In this document: positions 45,512-58,566 of the stretch, piece after piece
Numbering within the stretch: the stretch's first letter is position 1
How the letters are laid out: each line of letters begins with the position of its first letter
Assembly: GCA_020736575.1 (NCBI GenBank)
Contig: JAGPYM010000009.1
Coordinates: forward strand, 558,001-622,000
DNA from: Thelonectria olida
Taxonomy: Eukaryota; Ascomycota; Sordariomycetes; Hypocreales; Nectriaceae
Reading direction: 5' to 3'
Length of the DNA stretch: 64,000 nt
Program-made: the position numbers and the translations under genes
Notes under the pieces: generated by a model
Told to the model about the DNA's origin: nothing
Database searches by the model: none
Seen by the model: the letters and a program-made list of their open reading frames with translations, nothing else

Positions 45512-47827
45512 ATGGTCGCCAGCGAGCTGGCCGTCCCGACCATCACGGCGGCGCCGGTGCTGTGCACGACAACAATCTTTCCCGGCTCCGATGTCATGAC
45601 CTTGGGCCCCGGAGGCGTGCAGGTCCCTCTCGTCGACCCCATCGTGTATCAGATGCCATGCACCAACGACGCAAACGAGATTCTTGCCAGGGCAGAGACG
45701 ACGATATCCGTGGCCTCCGACACCAGCTTGACGCAACACGACTCCTCCGACAGCAATGTCAAATTCTCCGATTTCCGCGACCCCTTCTATGCCTCGACGT
45801 TCCCGATATGCTATGCTCTCGCTGCCACCACCGTCACGGCCTATATGCTCGTCATCATGCTCTTCGTCACTCCCCGCTCCTTTCTCGATGGGGGCATTGT
45901 CTACCTCGGCCGCAAAGGAGGCTTTACTCACAGCTCAGGTGCCAGCGTCAGCATTGGAGGACGTCCGTGGTTGCAAAAGGTCGCCGCGTTGACGGTGGCC
46001 ATATCGCTCACCGTGGCGAGCGTGGACACGTTCAAGGTCGCCCAGGATCAATACACATGGGGGATCCAAAATGCAAAGGAGATGCTGGATGAAATCATGG
46101 GAAGCACTGAACTCAAAGTCATCCGCCTCGTCTCAGACACCTTCCTATGGCTCGCGCAGGCCCAAACCCTAATACGGCTTTTCCCGCGACAGCGAGAAAA
46201 GGTCATTATCAAATGGGTCGCATTCGCCCTCATTATACTCGACGTCATTTTCAGCGCCCTCAACAGCTTCCAGTACTCCGAGAATGGGATCAACACGACA
46301 GTCCGACCAAAGAACTTTGTTCACCCAGTTCCGGCTCTCAGCTACCTGTTTCAGCTCTCATTGGGACTCTTATACGCTGCATGGGTCCTATACTACGCTT
46401 TGATGAAGAAGAAATATGCCTTCTATCATCCATTTATGAAAAACATCTGCCTCGTGGCCGTTATTTCGATCATTTCTATTCTCATTCCAATCGTTTTCTT
46501 CATCTTAGATATTTCGAAACCTGATTTCACAGGATGGGGAGACTATGTACGGTGGGTTGGTGCCGCAGCGGCAAGCGTTGTGGTTTGGGAGTGGGTGGAG
46601 AGGATAGAGGCTTTGGAACGAGAAGAAAAGAAGGACGGGATCTTGGGAAGAGAAGTGTTTGACGGAGACGACATGCTCGAGGTCGATGCCTCTGAATTCC
46701 CTTGGCTCCGGCATCGAAAGCATCATCGAAAAGGTGGAGGAGGATCCAGCAGCGACGACATTGGTGACCGACACCAAGGGTCGACATCTGGGGCAAATGG
46801 ATGGGCCAATGTGTCTGCAATTACCAACCGATATCGGGGACAAAGGCACGATGCCCCTCCGGAGACTACCACCGAACAACCTACCCAGCGAGGGATGGGC
46901 AATATCCTGCGACCACCAATCTGGCCGCAACGTCCAGCCCCTGCAGTTACACCAATCAGCCGGACAGACACTGCGAGTGCTGCGAGCACAGTGTATGCGG
47001 TGCGATATCAACCGCCGTCATCAGAGGCCACAACGCGAACACCTGATCCAATGCCGTCACAGGACATGGCAGACCTTACGCGGCTGAGCAGCAGCCCACA
47101 AAGCCACCCGACAAGCGATGATACACCATCATCGACCCAAGCTCCTGCCTCTGTCCAAAATGGACATGCAGTAGCCCCTACCAGCGCGCGCTCATTCGAT
47201 TTGGAAGCAAATAGCCCGACATCTCCAAGTCACAGTGGATGGCGAGGCCTCACATTTGCCAACCCGCTGTTCCCTCGTGCGAGCGGAGATAACACCACCG
47301 AGAGACAGGAGACTTCACAAACGATAATAACCCCCGACCCGCGATCAACGAACAGGTGGGATTTGCGGGGTCGTCTGGAGGATTTCGCGGCAAACCAGGC
47401 CGACAAGCTCCGTGACCGGATACGAACAACACCAAATACAGAGAACCTCCCAGTGACGGTGATTCCTGCACCTGCCCGGCGTGGAGCTGCGCTGCAGCAG
47501 GTTCTGGAAGAGGAGGAATTGATTACAGCAGAGCGGTCAATGTCAAGAGATGACTTCTTGGCGAACAGCAATAGCAGCACTTCGAGAGATGCATCAGGAG
47601 AAATGGCACGGCTGGATAGGAGTGGAAGCTCGTTGGGGGTGAACCAGCACGGGGAGCGGGAGGTTCCACCAAATAACCCACCCCTGTGGCGAGGAGTACA
47701 ATCGCGAATGGTGTACGAGGACGAGTATGAGACTGATGATGGGTCAATATCAGGCTCGTCGTCAGTAGATCATGGTCGACGAGACTCGGAATCACCGGGA
47801 ACTCCTCGGGGCAGCCAAGCGGAGTGA
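45512..47827 (+). CDS. palH: pH-response sensor palH/Rim21, seven-transmembrane protein
   Basis: This gene encodes the plasma-membrane sensor at the top of the ambient-pH (Pal/Rim) pathway; with the arrestin PalF and ESCRT parts it leads to processing of the PacC transcription factor. One exon encodes 771 residues. Seven hydrophobic segments lie near 94-118, 154-174, 203-224, 232-254, 272-296, 311-332 and 342-362, after an extracellular-type N-terminal part with Cys18 and Cys50. Right after the last one is the family hallmark WVERIEALEREEKKDGILGR and FDGDDML. The remaining 400 residues form a hydrophilic, Ser/Thr/Pro-rich cytoplasmic tail, where PalF binds in the family. The start ATG at 45512 has a good context (atcATGG). 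No intron is needed. Confidence 0.94.
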   Translation: MVASELAVPTITAAPVLCTTTIFPGSDVMTLGPGGVQVPLVDPIVYQMPCTNDANEILARAETTISVASDTSLTQHDSSDSNVKFSDFRDPFYASTFPICYALAATTVTAYMLVIMLFVTPRSFLDGGIVYLGRKGGFTHSSGASVSIGGRPWLQKVAALTVAISLTVASVDTFKVAQDQYTWGIQNAKEMLDEIMGSTELKVIRLVSDTFLWLAQAQTLIRLFPRQREKVIIKWVAFALIILDVIFSALNSFQYSENGINTTVRPKNFVHPVPALSYLFQLSLGLLYAAWVLYYALMKKKYAFYHPFMKNICLVAVISIISILIPIVFFILDISKPDFTGWGDYVRWVGAAAASVVVWEWVERIEALEREEKKDGILGREVFDGDDMLEVDASEFPWLRHRKHHRKGGGGSSSDDIGDRHQGSTSGANGWANVSAITNRYRGQRHDAPPETTTEQPTQRGMGNILRPPIWPQRPAPAVTPISRTDTASAASTVYAVRYQPPSSEATTRTPDPMPSQDMADLTRLSSSPQSHPTSDDTPSSTQAPASVQNGHAVAPTSARSFDLEANSPTSPSHSGWRGLTFANPLFPRASGDNTTERQETSQTIITPDPRSTNRWDLRGRLEDFAANQADKLRDRIRTTPNTENLPVTVIPAPARRGAALQQVLEEEELITAERSMSRDDFLANSNSSTSRDASGEMARLDRSGSSLGVNQHGEREVPPNNPPLWRGVQSRMVYEDEYETDDGSISGSSSVDHGRRDSESPGTPRGSQAE

Positions 47828-50262
47828 TTTGTGCCATATGAGTCGTTGATTTGTTTTGCATCTAGCGAGGCGTTGATTGCTTGTTTGGAAGGAAGAGAGG
47901 CGTCTATGAAAGGGCCGGCTCGTCTAGCATTGTGAAGGGAGATAACAAGGGTGGACTATCATATCCAGGAAGGCGGTATATTCAGAGGTGTTTGGCGTTG
48001 GTCTTATACACATGTATTGTGGGACAAACTTGTTCCACGAAATGGTCAGGATTACATACATTGAATCTGTTGGTTCATGAGCCTGAGATGGCCCTGGAAT
48101 GAAATGGCTGTTCATACAATTTCAAGTCACGGGTTGGCATCAAGCAAACATGTCTAGATCACAGCGCCAACAATTAGGAAGCACTACATGATCATCAAAC
48201 CCGGATTCTCGGCAGCGTCGATTTCCAGATTCCGCCCATTGCATTGTGAGTTCCAAGGCACGCCTTCGGTTGTTGGGCTTGCTGGACCTCCCTGTCATGG
48301 CACAGACCAGAGACCCGACTAGAATGTGATGTGATGAATCGAGATGATCGAACGATGGTGGACGTTTTTTCCTCTCGCTTGGATTGTTTCCCGAGACGCA
48401 TGACGCAGTAGCAGTGTAATCAGCCCGCTATGCCCATACGTTTTGTTGGTAGACGATCTGTGGGATGACATGTGGGATACTTGGGAGTCGGATCACATGA
48501 CGCGTAGGATGGAGGATGCCAGCCGTTGAGCGAGGTTATTCGTTTGGAAGGCAATCAAGTTTTCGGAAATCCCGGATGGAAGGCACGGAACGGATGCGGC
48601 CTTGTGAAGTTTTTTTGTCAGCTTTGGGAGGCAGCCCGGCTGACAGCTTTGCTTCGTTGTTGAAGAGGCGGGTGGTTCACATGCATGCACAGCTGAGGTT
48701 GGCTAATGAGATGAGATGAAGGGGAGAATGAGGCTTCGTCTATCCGCGGAACCCGGACGGCGCGAATCGAAATATATGAGAATGTGTCTGTATGGACTCC
48801 ACCGATGCGGGAGTGGGTGCTTACGTTGGTGCGGTTGTCCGTACGGAAGATGTAAGGGACGTTGTATTCCGTACGGATACGGAGGATTTGGAGATACAGC
48901 CGAAGATGGTCGAGAGGATGTCGGTTGTTTGGATGGGCGGTTTCTGTCGGAATACGGTACGTACGTGTCGAAATACGCGTAAGTACTTGCTTAGATTTGT
49001 ATCCTGTTTTTTTCCATTGTCGTTCTTCTCAAGGTCGAAATTCGCGATACATTCCCAGCCCCACAGGCAGTCATCCTCTTGCTGCCATTGGACCCTCGAG
49101 AATGGAAGGACCCTCGGTCCCTCCCTCCTGCGTCCCGATGCTGCCAGCCCGCGCTGGTGCCGGCCAATCTGCAAAATTTCGCGACGGGCCATGAAAAAAG
49201 GGGAAGGCACAGGCGGGACCGTGATTCTTTTCAACAGCCGACGCCGGGTCTTTTTAATTTCACCACGTCTGTCTGAATCTCGTTCGCGTGCGCTGTCAAC
49301 GAGGCCATCAGCCCCGCGGAGCCCGACGCCGAATGAAGAGAAGAGTAGAAGAAGAGTCTTGGCTGGGTGCATTTATTTATTGGGGGGGTTTTTTTCCAAT
49401 GTGTTCAAGCACATGCCAAGTCGAACCCCCCGCCTCTGTTGCTCTTACACGCTGCACCTGCTCACGCGCTGTGACGTACTCTGACTGTGGGAGTGGAAGG
49501 AACTGCCAGTACGAATAGGTACGGGCTGCGGTTCAAGGTAATCAACATGTTACTTCCATTCTTGTGTCCGAGTTGTTTTGATCCCGTTGGACGCTTTCGC
49601 TCTCTCCACGAATATTCTTCCTCTTCATCCTCTAATTCCTCATCATCAGCTCCTTCTCTTGGCTGTCCACCATTCATCCATCATCCAATCATCCGCCCGT
49701 TTCCTCCACCCGCCTTTTCGCTCTCGCCTCTGCCCCCCTGCTAGAACACAAGAAAGACCCCTGTTCTCCCGTTCCCCTCCCCGCCCTGTCCTTCTTCTTT
49801 TTCTTCCTACTGCCACGGCCACTGGAACGATCCTCATCAAATGGGACCCAAGGGGGAAAGGGGCTAGAAAAAAATTACAGGACTGACCACACTGACCAGA
49901 CAATTCGTTGGCCTTTCGACTCGGCTTGACAAGTCAGCTGCTGCGTTCTCCCATAAACGGGCCATAGCCTGCGCAAATCAAACTCTCTTCCCGATACCCT
50001 TTTCGTCTCGGCACCGTTGCAACTCCTTTAATACTTGGCCAGGGAGAAAACAGGCGATTAAAGAAGAGGAAGAGAAGGGCTCTCTGTCTTGCATCGTCGT
50101 CACCAAAGGAGGCGCCCAAGTACACAAGCATCCATTAATTTCTTACCAAGGGCGTCACCACCAAACGAGCCCCGACCAAGCCACAATCCATCACCGCTCG
50201 GTACCTCCCACGACGCCGAGCCTTCCGTTTCGAGTTTCCTTAACACCTCGATTCCGACTCGC
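47828..50262. other. Spacer of 2.4 kb between palH and LAG1
   Basis: No supported gene. Long ORFs exist on both strands over the same bases (48792-49484 plus, 48821-49372 minus), which argues against either. The last 500 bases are C/T-rich and probably the LAG1 promoter and leader. No RNA gene was seen. Confidence 0.5.
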
Positions 50263-51738
50263 ATGGCAACAAGACGTTCGTTTAGCATCGCATCACAGAA
50301 GTCTACAGCCATGACGGGCTCCGAACCCTTCCCTCCCCTCAACCACGAGGTCGCTGCCGAGCAGCTCCAGCACACGAATGGAACATCGACCTCTTCTGCT
50401 CGTGCCGCCAACGGAACCGCTTTGAGAAAGCGAAAGAGCAGCGTTCTCGGCGGCGAGATCCGCGCCGGCGATACGGGAGCGCCTGCTCTGGCATCGAGCC
50501 GTGTCAGTCTCGATGCCAATTCCAACAGTCAGGTATGTTTGCTACACACATCTTCCCACGTGTTACTCTGCTAACACGATTCCCCCCTGCAGCATGCTGA
50601 TAGTCACAAGCGAATCTCCAAGCGTCGCCGTGCTCGAGGTTTCCTGGCTCGCACCCGCCAGCTCGTCATCAAGCGAACTTTCGTCCTCCCCGCCGTTGTC
50701 CTCCTCATGTTCCTCGCCGGCTATGTAGTCAACCCCTCCCCGTCGAATCCCATCCACTACTTCATATTCCTCGCCTACGAGCTACCCAACGAGGACCCTA
50801 GTGTCCCTACTCAGTATGGCAAGGGCCGTTGGGATGTTGCTTTCGTTTCCTTCTACATTGTCGTCCTCTCTTTCACCCGCGAATTCATTATGCAAGAGAT
50901 GCTCAAGCCGCTAGCCCGCCGCGCTGGCCTGAGCCGCAGCAAGCAGGCTCGATTCATGGAGCAGGTTTACACCGCCATCTACTTTGGCATTCTCGGCCCC
51001 TTTGGCCTCTGGGTCATGAGCACGACTCCTGTCTGGTACTTTAACACTACTGGCATGTACGAAGGCTTCCCTCATCGCACACACACGGCCCCCGTCAAGT
51101 TTTACTACCTCTTCGAGGCCGCATACTGGGCTCAGCAGGCCATCGTCCTCGTCCTTGGCATGGAGAAGCCCCGCAAGGACTTCAAGGAGCTCATCGGTCA
51201 CCACATTGTCAGTCTGGCTCTCATCGGTCTCAGCTACCGCTTCCACTTCACCTACATCGGCCTGGCCGTCTACGTCACCCACGACATTAGTGACTTCTTC
51301 CTCGCCACCTCCAAGACTCTCAACTACCTCGATCACGCCCTCACCGGTCCTTACTTTGTCCTCTTCATGGGTGTTTGGATCTACCTCCGTCATGTCATCA
51401 ACCTGAAGATCATCTGGTCTCTTCTGACCGAGTTTGAGACGGTTGGTCCCTTTGAGTTGAACTGGGAGACGCAACAATACAAGTGCCGCCTGAGCCAAGT
51501 CATCACCACGACTCTGCTCTCTTCCCTTCAGGCTCTCAACCTCTTTTGGTTGTTCTACATTGTTCGCATTGCGTACCGATTCGCCTTCAAGAATGAACTT
51601 GATGATGACCGTTCTGAGTATGAGGATGAGTCTGAGGACACTCCCATCCCCGAGCCCAAGACCAACGGCCATGCCAATGGTCACGTCAATGGCCAGGCCA
51701 CTGGCAACGGCAAGGCGGTCAATGGCACCGCCAAGTAA
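50263..51738 (+). CDS. LAG1: Ceramide synthase (LAG1 family, TLC domain)
   Basis: This gene encodes the endoplasmic-reticulum enzyme that N-acylates sphingoid bases with acyl-CoA to make (dihydro)ceramide. Exons 50263-50532 and 50593-51738 give 471 residues. After a disordered, basic N-terminus come several membrane segments of the TLC domain. The Lag1 motif holds the catalytic His pair (His293-His294 in IGHHIVSLALIGLSYRFHF) and the Asp pair (Asp321, Asp324 in THDISDFF). The C-terminal cytosolic tail is acidic (DDDRSEYEDESED), with Ser residues in casein-kinase-2-type contexts as in yeast Lag1 and Lac1, and ends in a NGHANGHVNGQ low-complexity run. The frame is open further upstream without an ATG, so the start at 50263 is the first possible; Met17 is an alternative. 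Filamentous fungi have two paralogues (Lag1 and BarA types); I favour Lag1. Confidence 0.93.
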
Positions 51739-52388
51739 ATGAGCATCTCTTTCCCAACAGATTTGGGCGAACAAGGGGAAGATGAAAAGCACCATGTCGT
51801 CACAGTCGCTTCTGTCAGAGTTTTGAATGAATAAACAAAGAAAGGAAAGAAGGGAAGGATGCATGATCTTCAGCCATTTGGGACGATTTAATGGGAGCAT
51901 CAGGGACATGATGACCACCAATGAGGGGAATTGGGAATCGGGACGCAGTCACATTTCTTGACCGTCAGCATCCACGGGGGAAACGGTGTTTTTGGGATGA
52001 TAATGAAGGCGGTTACTGACACTCGCTTTTTGCCATACGAGCATGCCGGAGTTCCGGGGGATCCGGGAGAACCGGACTAATCAGCTTGGTGCGGTTCGAT
52101 GACGGCGTTGCCATGTTGCCAAAGGGCCTCTTTGTAATAAGAGAAGGGAGGGGGAAGAGGTCAGTCGGCAGCTTCTTTTCACTTATAGACGAGCAACATA
52201 CGGCACCGGACATGGAACCGGAGAAACGGGCACCTTTCAACCTCCCGGCCATGTACTTTTTTACCCTGTCGAAATATCTTCGTGTACAATCACCTTGGCC
52301 AGTTCTATTGGTCTACACACTTTAATATAACATACTTTTCACTCGGACATGTCTTTTCATTCACAATTCACTCACATGCGCATGTCTC

Positions 52389-52421
52389 CACACACACACT
52401 CTCTCTCTCTCTCTCTCTCTC
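52389..52421. repeat. Compound (CA)n(CT)11 microsatellite
   Basis: A short CA run continues into about eleven CT dinucleotides, in noncoding DNA. Confidence 0.93.
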
Positions 52422-53484
52422 ATGCCGGCACATACATCTCACTCACCGTTGACAGTCGCATGATGGCTGGCATATCTCTCTCCACCACACCATCGAACTT
52501 ATTCGCAAGTTACTTGCCAAAAGTGTTCAGCTTGCTTGGGATGTACCGGTACTTGTTCACATCACCCCCCACAAAACGATGCCCAAACAGGCCATTCCTC
52601 TTCTTTTCCATTTCCCCATCCAGAAGATTTGTCAAATCCCGGATCGGATCGTATTCACACTTACCCTTGCCCGTGTCCCACCGCCCGTTGACATTGACAG
52701 CGCCAACCGCGGCAAAAACTATTGCATATCCCCCTCAAGACAATGTTACACGAACAAGAGGCCCCCCTGCTTCTTCGCATATGCATAGTGATGTATACGT
52801 ACAATGCACAGAGAGATATTATGAACACGCCCCCTCGTAGAATTTTTCCCATGTGCAACTCTCAGTATCAGCTCCTCAGGGATCCCTCTTCTCCAGAGAA
52901 AAAATCGGGGAATTGAGACAAAGGTTACCACTTGGCTGTATCTTGGCAAGTTCGAGAAGCACACGCCTCAGCTTCGCCTCGTTCTACATACATATTCGCA
53001 AACACTACGCGTAAGCCGATACGAGGTTCCAACGACTACAACAACAGCAGCAACAAACAATAGAACGAAAAAGACAGTTCATCTGGTCCGCTTTTTCGGA
53101 GACGTCATGGACATGGGCCTGCAAACTAGCATTGCAGTACGCATATGTCAAGGGTGTTGAGACCGAAATCTACTGTCAACCTGTCTATTACTAAAAATAA
53201 AAACAAGCAAGAAAGATAGGAGAGATTTCCGTTGCTGGGATGAAGGGGGGAGGGGTGTGCGTCCTGTTAGCTGCACTTCCCTCCTACCCAGCTAAGGGAG
53301 TTAGTTGCCGAGTTGCTCGTAGATTTTCAAGACACTGACATTTTCCTCATTATTACTATTTTTCGCAAAATACCGCCGTCTCCGCCGAGCAGGCAAGGAC
53401 CTCCCTTTGCTTTGCGGTGAGGCGTCCCTCCCTCCCAGACGCCGGGATCCGGGATATCATCTTGCCAGGGTTGAACGTCCCTTG

Positions 53485-53503
53485 TTCTTCTTCTTCTTCT
53501 TCT
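53485..53503. repeat. (TTC)6 microsatellite
   Basis: Six TTC triplets in noncoding DNA between LAG1 and HMT1. Confidence 0.9.
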
Positions 53504-55408
53504 TTGCTTCAACTCCCCGGAGAACGGAAAAGTCGGCCGCCGCTGAGTAACTAACTAGCGTTTCCTTTTGCTTGAACAAGACGAGGGATGAACGATACGA
53601 GAAAAGCCACACATGTCTATTTACTCAAACCAACACCCATCCCTCCGAACAGATACTGGGTTACAGAAGCAGCCCTGTCGCGCGTTAGTGTACCGTCGGA
53701 AACGTGCCCAACGTCTACACATGCATACGTCAAAAGTCACGGCACTCCTACCGAAACAACAACAATCCCCCCCCCGTGTTGTCCCAACCACGACCCCCTA
53801 TCCTGAAACTATTGAAATGCTTGTCTTGTCTTCGGTCGCCATGTGGTTCAAGCGCCGTCTTCAGCTCCGAACAAGGATCCAGCCCAACAAGGGTAAAACA
53901 GCACATGTCACTCTCAACGTATCAAGTCCATTGATCCATACAGTCTCGTTTTGATTATTTGCCTATGAACCGTCCCCGAACATACGAACACAACGACCGA
54001 AAAAGTAAGAATAACATCGCTGGCCTGCTGATGATGATGCCTTTCAAACAGGGGGGTGTGTGCAGTTACGTTGAAAGAACGAGTCATGATACTAGTAAAT
54101 AACTTGAGAGGAAATCAACTACAATCAGCAATCAACCCCCTTTTTTCCTTTTTCTCTGTGCTGCCCTCCCTGAAATTCCATCCATTCATAATGGTAACCG
54201 CGGGAAACGTCGCCACCTCCCGCATGACCGGTCCGTCTATCTATAGAGACCTGATAGTCTCTCAACGGGATAAAGAAAGGGGTGGTGCAACCGTAACCGG
54301 GTATGCCTCGTCCCGTCCGTCTCACTCCTCGTCTTAGTTGCCCGTAGCCGTGACCGCGATCCGATACAAGGAAACACCATTCCGGGCCCGCGTTGCCGCC
54401 GTCGTCGCCCCGTCCCGGACCGCCAAGAGCCGGGAGAACCGTCGGCATCAAAACCAGCCGCCCACACACAAAACGAAACCCACTGACCGCTCTCCTTGCC
54501 TTGCACCAGACCTTGACTGAAAACCCGAGTAAAATTTCATCTTTGGTATCCGCCAACTCCGCTATCCCGCTTGACCTGACCTGCCCTTCACTCTGCCGCC
54601 TCCAGCATGTGAATAAGAATAAGGGAATTATGCTCAGCTTCATTACCCTCCCCCTCCCCCAATGCCATTCCCCCATTTGGCCGTCAGTGCCAGGCCTTCC
54701 ATCAAAAAGAATACGTAAAACACAACACACATTATGGCTTGCCCCGAGACCCCCAAGGGAAGATAGATGATACACTTCCAACCCAGTTGAAGCATTATGG
54801 CCCCTGTCCATTATCTCGCATCATGAATTAACCCACCCGAGAATCCATCTTCATCATCCTTCTGTCGGGTCCACGTACCAGGCAATGCCGATTCGAAAGA
54901 CGGGACGTCGAGGAGCCGCGCTGTCCATGCATGATTGGGTCCCTGTCGTGGTGGCGGTGGTCCTTGCATGCAAATCCCATGCAATCCATTGGTGACAAGT
55001 GTAAGAGAGCGAATGTATTAGTTGGGTAATAACCCGATTCATTAACGCAGATAAAATCAATCAACACCAAAACGCCGATCCCATGCTGTCTTAATGCCGA
55101 AACCTTGGTAACACTTCATGGACGTGCATCGTGTCTTTTCGTAAATCGAGAAAAAATATTTCGACGTATTGGAGAGAGCATGCGAAACATGACGCCAATG
55201 AGGCCCTCGTTAGAACCTCCGTCGAACTTCTCTTGTGGATAGACGCCCCCGACAAAAATCGGAACGCGTGAAAAAGCGAGAAAAAGGTAAGGCTGGGCAT
55301 CACCGAGATCCAGCCAGGCCCACTCATGGGGCAGTGTCGAGTGCGCTATGTGTAAACACAGGCGAGGGCCATCGCCACCGCCGATCGCACATGACCATAT
55401 CTGTTGAC

Positions 55409-58400
55409 TCAGCATCGCTCTCTAGAGTGCTCTTCGGTATGGCTCGACTCCGCGTCCGAGGATGCAGAAGAGGTCGAAGAAGAATTCGTCTCACATCCAT
55501 GACCCGTCTTGCCAACCAAAGTCGCAGAAGACGCGAGACTAGCGTAGCCATCATCCGACTTCTTCTTGCCACCCATGTTCGCTCTACGAAAAGCCCTCCG
55601 AGCCTTCAGCTGAGCTTCCCGGGCCACATCCAGAGCCCTCTCAGCTCTGATCTGCTTTTCCCACATTGAAGCATATCGGCCTCTGGATGCAAGGAGCTCT
55701 TCATGCGTGCCTCGCTCAACAATCGTGCCTGAGTTAAGGACAATGATCTGATCAGCGTGCGTAATCGTGGACAATCGGTGACTATTATAAGCATGTAAGC
55801 TATCGTTCGGATACGAGTTCAGTCAGCAAGGGGACCTACGCAATAATGAGCAATGTGCGGCCTTGACCAATACTCCACACATTGTCTTGAATCTCTTGCT
55901 CAGTATGGGAGTCCAACGCTGACGTGGCCTCATCAAGCATGATAATCCGGGGGTCCTTGAGAATGGTGCGAGCGATGGCAACACGCTGCTTCTCGCCACC
56001 ACTGAGTCGGAGGCCCCGCTCACCGACCTGCGTGTCATACTGGTCGGGGAACGACATGATTCGATCGTGAATGCTGGCGGCGCGGCACGCTTCGTATACG
56101 TCCTCATTCGAGGCTGAGGGGTTGGCATACTTGAGATTGAACATCAGACTCTCATTGAATAGAGTCGTATCCTGGGGAACGACACCAATGTGACGTCTCA
56201 CAGAGTTGATAGTGAGATCCTTGACATTCTGGCCGTCGAATTCGATGCTGCCCTCCTCGCAGTCGTAATAGCGGAACATGTGGCGGAAAAGTGTAGATTT
56301 GCCGCCGCCGGATTCACCCACAAAGGCAGTCGTGGTCCCTGGTTGACATTCGAAGCTGATATTGCGCAAGGCTGGTCGTCGACGGTCGTATGAGAAGCTG
56401 ACATTGTTCCATCGGATATGGCCCTTGAAGGATTCAAGAGGACGGGCGTGGGGTGTGTCGACCACCGTAGGCTGAATCTTGAACAGTTCCAATAGCCTTT
56501 CGCCGGAAATCATGGCCTGCTGCACAGTCCGGTAAAAGGTGCCGAAAAAGTTGAGGGGACCCTGAAGCTGCGTGAGATATGAAACAATGGTGAACCAATC
56601 ACCAGTAGACCGCATTCCGACGGCGACTTGCCAGCCGCAAACCAGGGCAGCAATGATCCTGCCCAAATTAAAGACGAGCGTCTGGCAGATGTTCATGTTC
56701 ACCATGCCCACTTGTACGTTAGCCTCAGCTCTCTGGAAAACGCCGACCTTGTCCTGGTAACGTCGAGCTTCGAATTCCTCCGCATTAAAGTATTTGACTG
56801 TCTCATAGCTCGAAATGGACTCGTTTTTGACTGCTTCTTCTTCACGATCGGCATTCGTCATTTCGCGGCGTTGATCTGCTCTAGTCGAAGCCATCTTGAT
56901 GGTCATGTATAGATACCAGCACGTATCCACCAAGTTGATCTCAGCGTAGAGCGCACCATACTGGTAATAGAAAACAGAGATTGAGAGGAGTAGATCGAAG
57001 AGCATCGGGAAAACTTGGAACGTAACTTGTTCCAGGAACTGGTTGATGGCGGATCCCTTGTTGAGAGCCGACAGAACTTCTCCTGTGCGCTTGGAAAGAT
57101 GGAAATCGAGACTCAGAGAGTGGACGTGGTTAAAGGCTGCAGTCGTGAGTCCTCGATAGGAATATTGCGAAACGGGGATCCAGAGAAGCGACCTAAGCGA
57201 CCCTAGTAGACCCGATTGTCCTTGTAAAATCCAGAGACCTCCCAACAGGCAAAAGTCCTTGAGTGGGAAGTTATCCATCGTCAGAGGGTCGCCTCGGGCA
57301 ACATCACCTATGACTCTCCCCAAAGCATCAACGACTCGACCAAGCTGCCATGGTACCAACACATTGACTATGCGCTGGAGAATAACCAGCACGAAGCAGA
57401 TCAGAATGTGAAATTGGAGAATGAGGGCATCCTTGGGCCAGAGGTACGGAAAAAATAGCGAATATCCCTTCAGATACTCCAACCACGTCTTGTGAGGAAG
57501 CTTCTCAGGGCGGTAAAACGCTGCAGGCTCCGCATCCCTCCTAGGAACCGATCTGTTTGCATTAGACATAGTCCGACCCCGGGATCGGCGACCGGTAGCC
57601 TCTCGACCATTTGGCGTTTGCCCATTTGTTTGACCATTGGCTACTTGGCCATTGTCATTTTGCGTGTCGTACGACCGGCGGTGGCCATTAAGCAGCGGGG
57701 TCGATTCGCCCACACACCCTTCTTCGAGTTTGTCATCGGGGCGCCGCACCTTGCGGATCCACGCAATAGTAAAAACACCAATGAGGGCAAAGAGGTGCAG
57801 TAGTCGTACGAGGTACAGTACCAAGTCAATTTTCGTCCAATAGTCGATGCAATTCCCGTCTTTGCTCGAGTCGCTATTTCTAACGGAACGAAAGAAGTGG
57901 CAATCGGCAGCGGCGACGAAAGTCGTAGATGCCATGATGAGCTCCCCGGCAAAGCCGAGAATCCAGACAATGAGGTGGACTACATTTGGGCCCTTGCGCC
58001 AGTCGAACAAGGAAATCAGAATGTAGAGATAGAAGAAGAGGGCTCCGGTAACATGGACCTGGGCAAAGCGGGTCAGTATGAGTTGCATTGACACAACTGG
58101 CAGCGAGCATTCAGCGCGCCGGGGTCTCACGTACCACACTCCATTCGCCAGCCCACGGCAGTCCCTCCTTAGACCAGCGGAACGGGTCCTCGTGCCAAAA
58201 CGCATGGTCAAACATGGAAGCAGCGCTGGCGACGTAGCTGAAGAAAACAACAGCGGCGAGGTAACGAAAAACATTCTTTGCGGTGCGGCCAAAGCCGGGC
58301 CCGATCTTACGGGAACCATCGGCGCTGCGCTTCTTCTTGGTGATTGGCAATGGCTTGCCACCGGGACCTTTGACCTTTGGTTGAACGAGGTCTTCCTCCT

Positions 58401-58566
58401 TCTTCGCATTGACTACGCTATACCAAGCGGCGCATGAGATGAAGGAGGTGAGTAAGACGAGGGCGTAAAGGTATTGTGTCTTGCGGAGAATTAAGTCGGA
58501 TAGGGAGAGACCGTCGTCTTCGTCGCCGCGCGGCAATGATTGCGGCATGTCGTCGGGCGAAGCCAT
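55409..58566 (-). CDS. HMT1: ABC half-transporter of the heavy-metal-tolerance (Hmt1/ABCB) group
   Basis: This gene encodes a half-size ABC exporter like fission yeast Hmt1, a vacuolar-membrane protein that moves thiol peptides or their metal complexes and confers cadmium tolerance. Exons 58566-58135, 58058-55840 and 55781-55409 give 1007 residues. An N-terminal extra membrane domain of about five segments (residues 30 to about 240) precedes a Gly/Asn/Gln-rich linker ([17 protein letters not shown]). A six-segment exporter domain then leads to one nucleotide-binding domain: Walker [10 protein letters not shown] near 725, signature [14 protein letters not shown] near 827, Walker [14 protein letters not shown] near 848, and the switch His in HRLSTI, which is coded right after the second intron. 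The C-terminal tail is basic, then Ser-rich. The extra N-terminal domain separates this group from mitochondrial Atm1. Substrate is inferred from the family. Confidence 0.92.

Larger units (their letters stand above)
51739..55408. other. Convergent spacer of 3.7 kb between LAG1 and HMT1
   Basis: This stretch holds the facing 3' ends of LAG1 and HMT1. No supported gene, RNA gene or mobile element is visible. A CA/CT microsatellite and a TTC microsatellite are listed separately. ORFs reach 228 codons on the minus strand (54125-54811) but have no motif. Confidence 0.5.

Noticed and set aside
48792..49484. ORF of 230 codons (plus) with a 183-codon ORF on the other strand
   Set aside because: Two long ORFs over the same bases with no domain in either; the minus one starts like a signal peptide but goes on as low-complexity basic sequence.
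54125..54811. 228-codon ORF, minus strand, in the LAG1-HMT1 spacer
   Set aside because: Gly/Arg-rich translation without any domain; overlapping ORFs on the plus strand.
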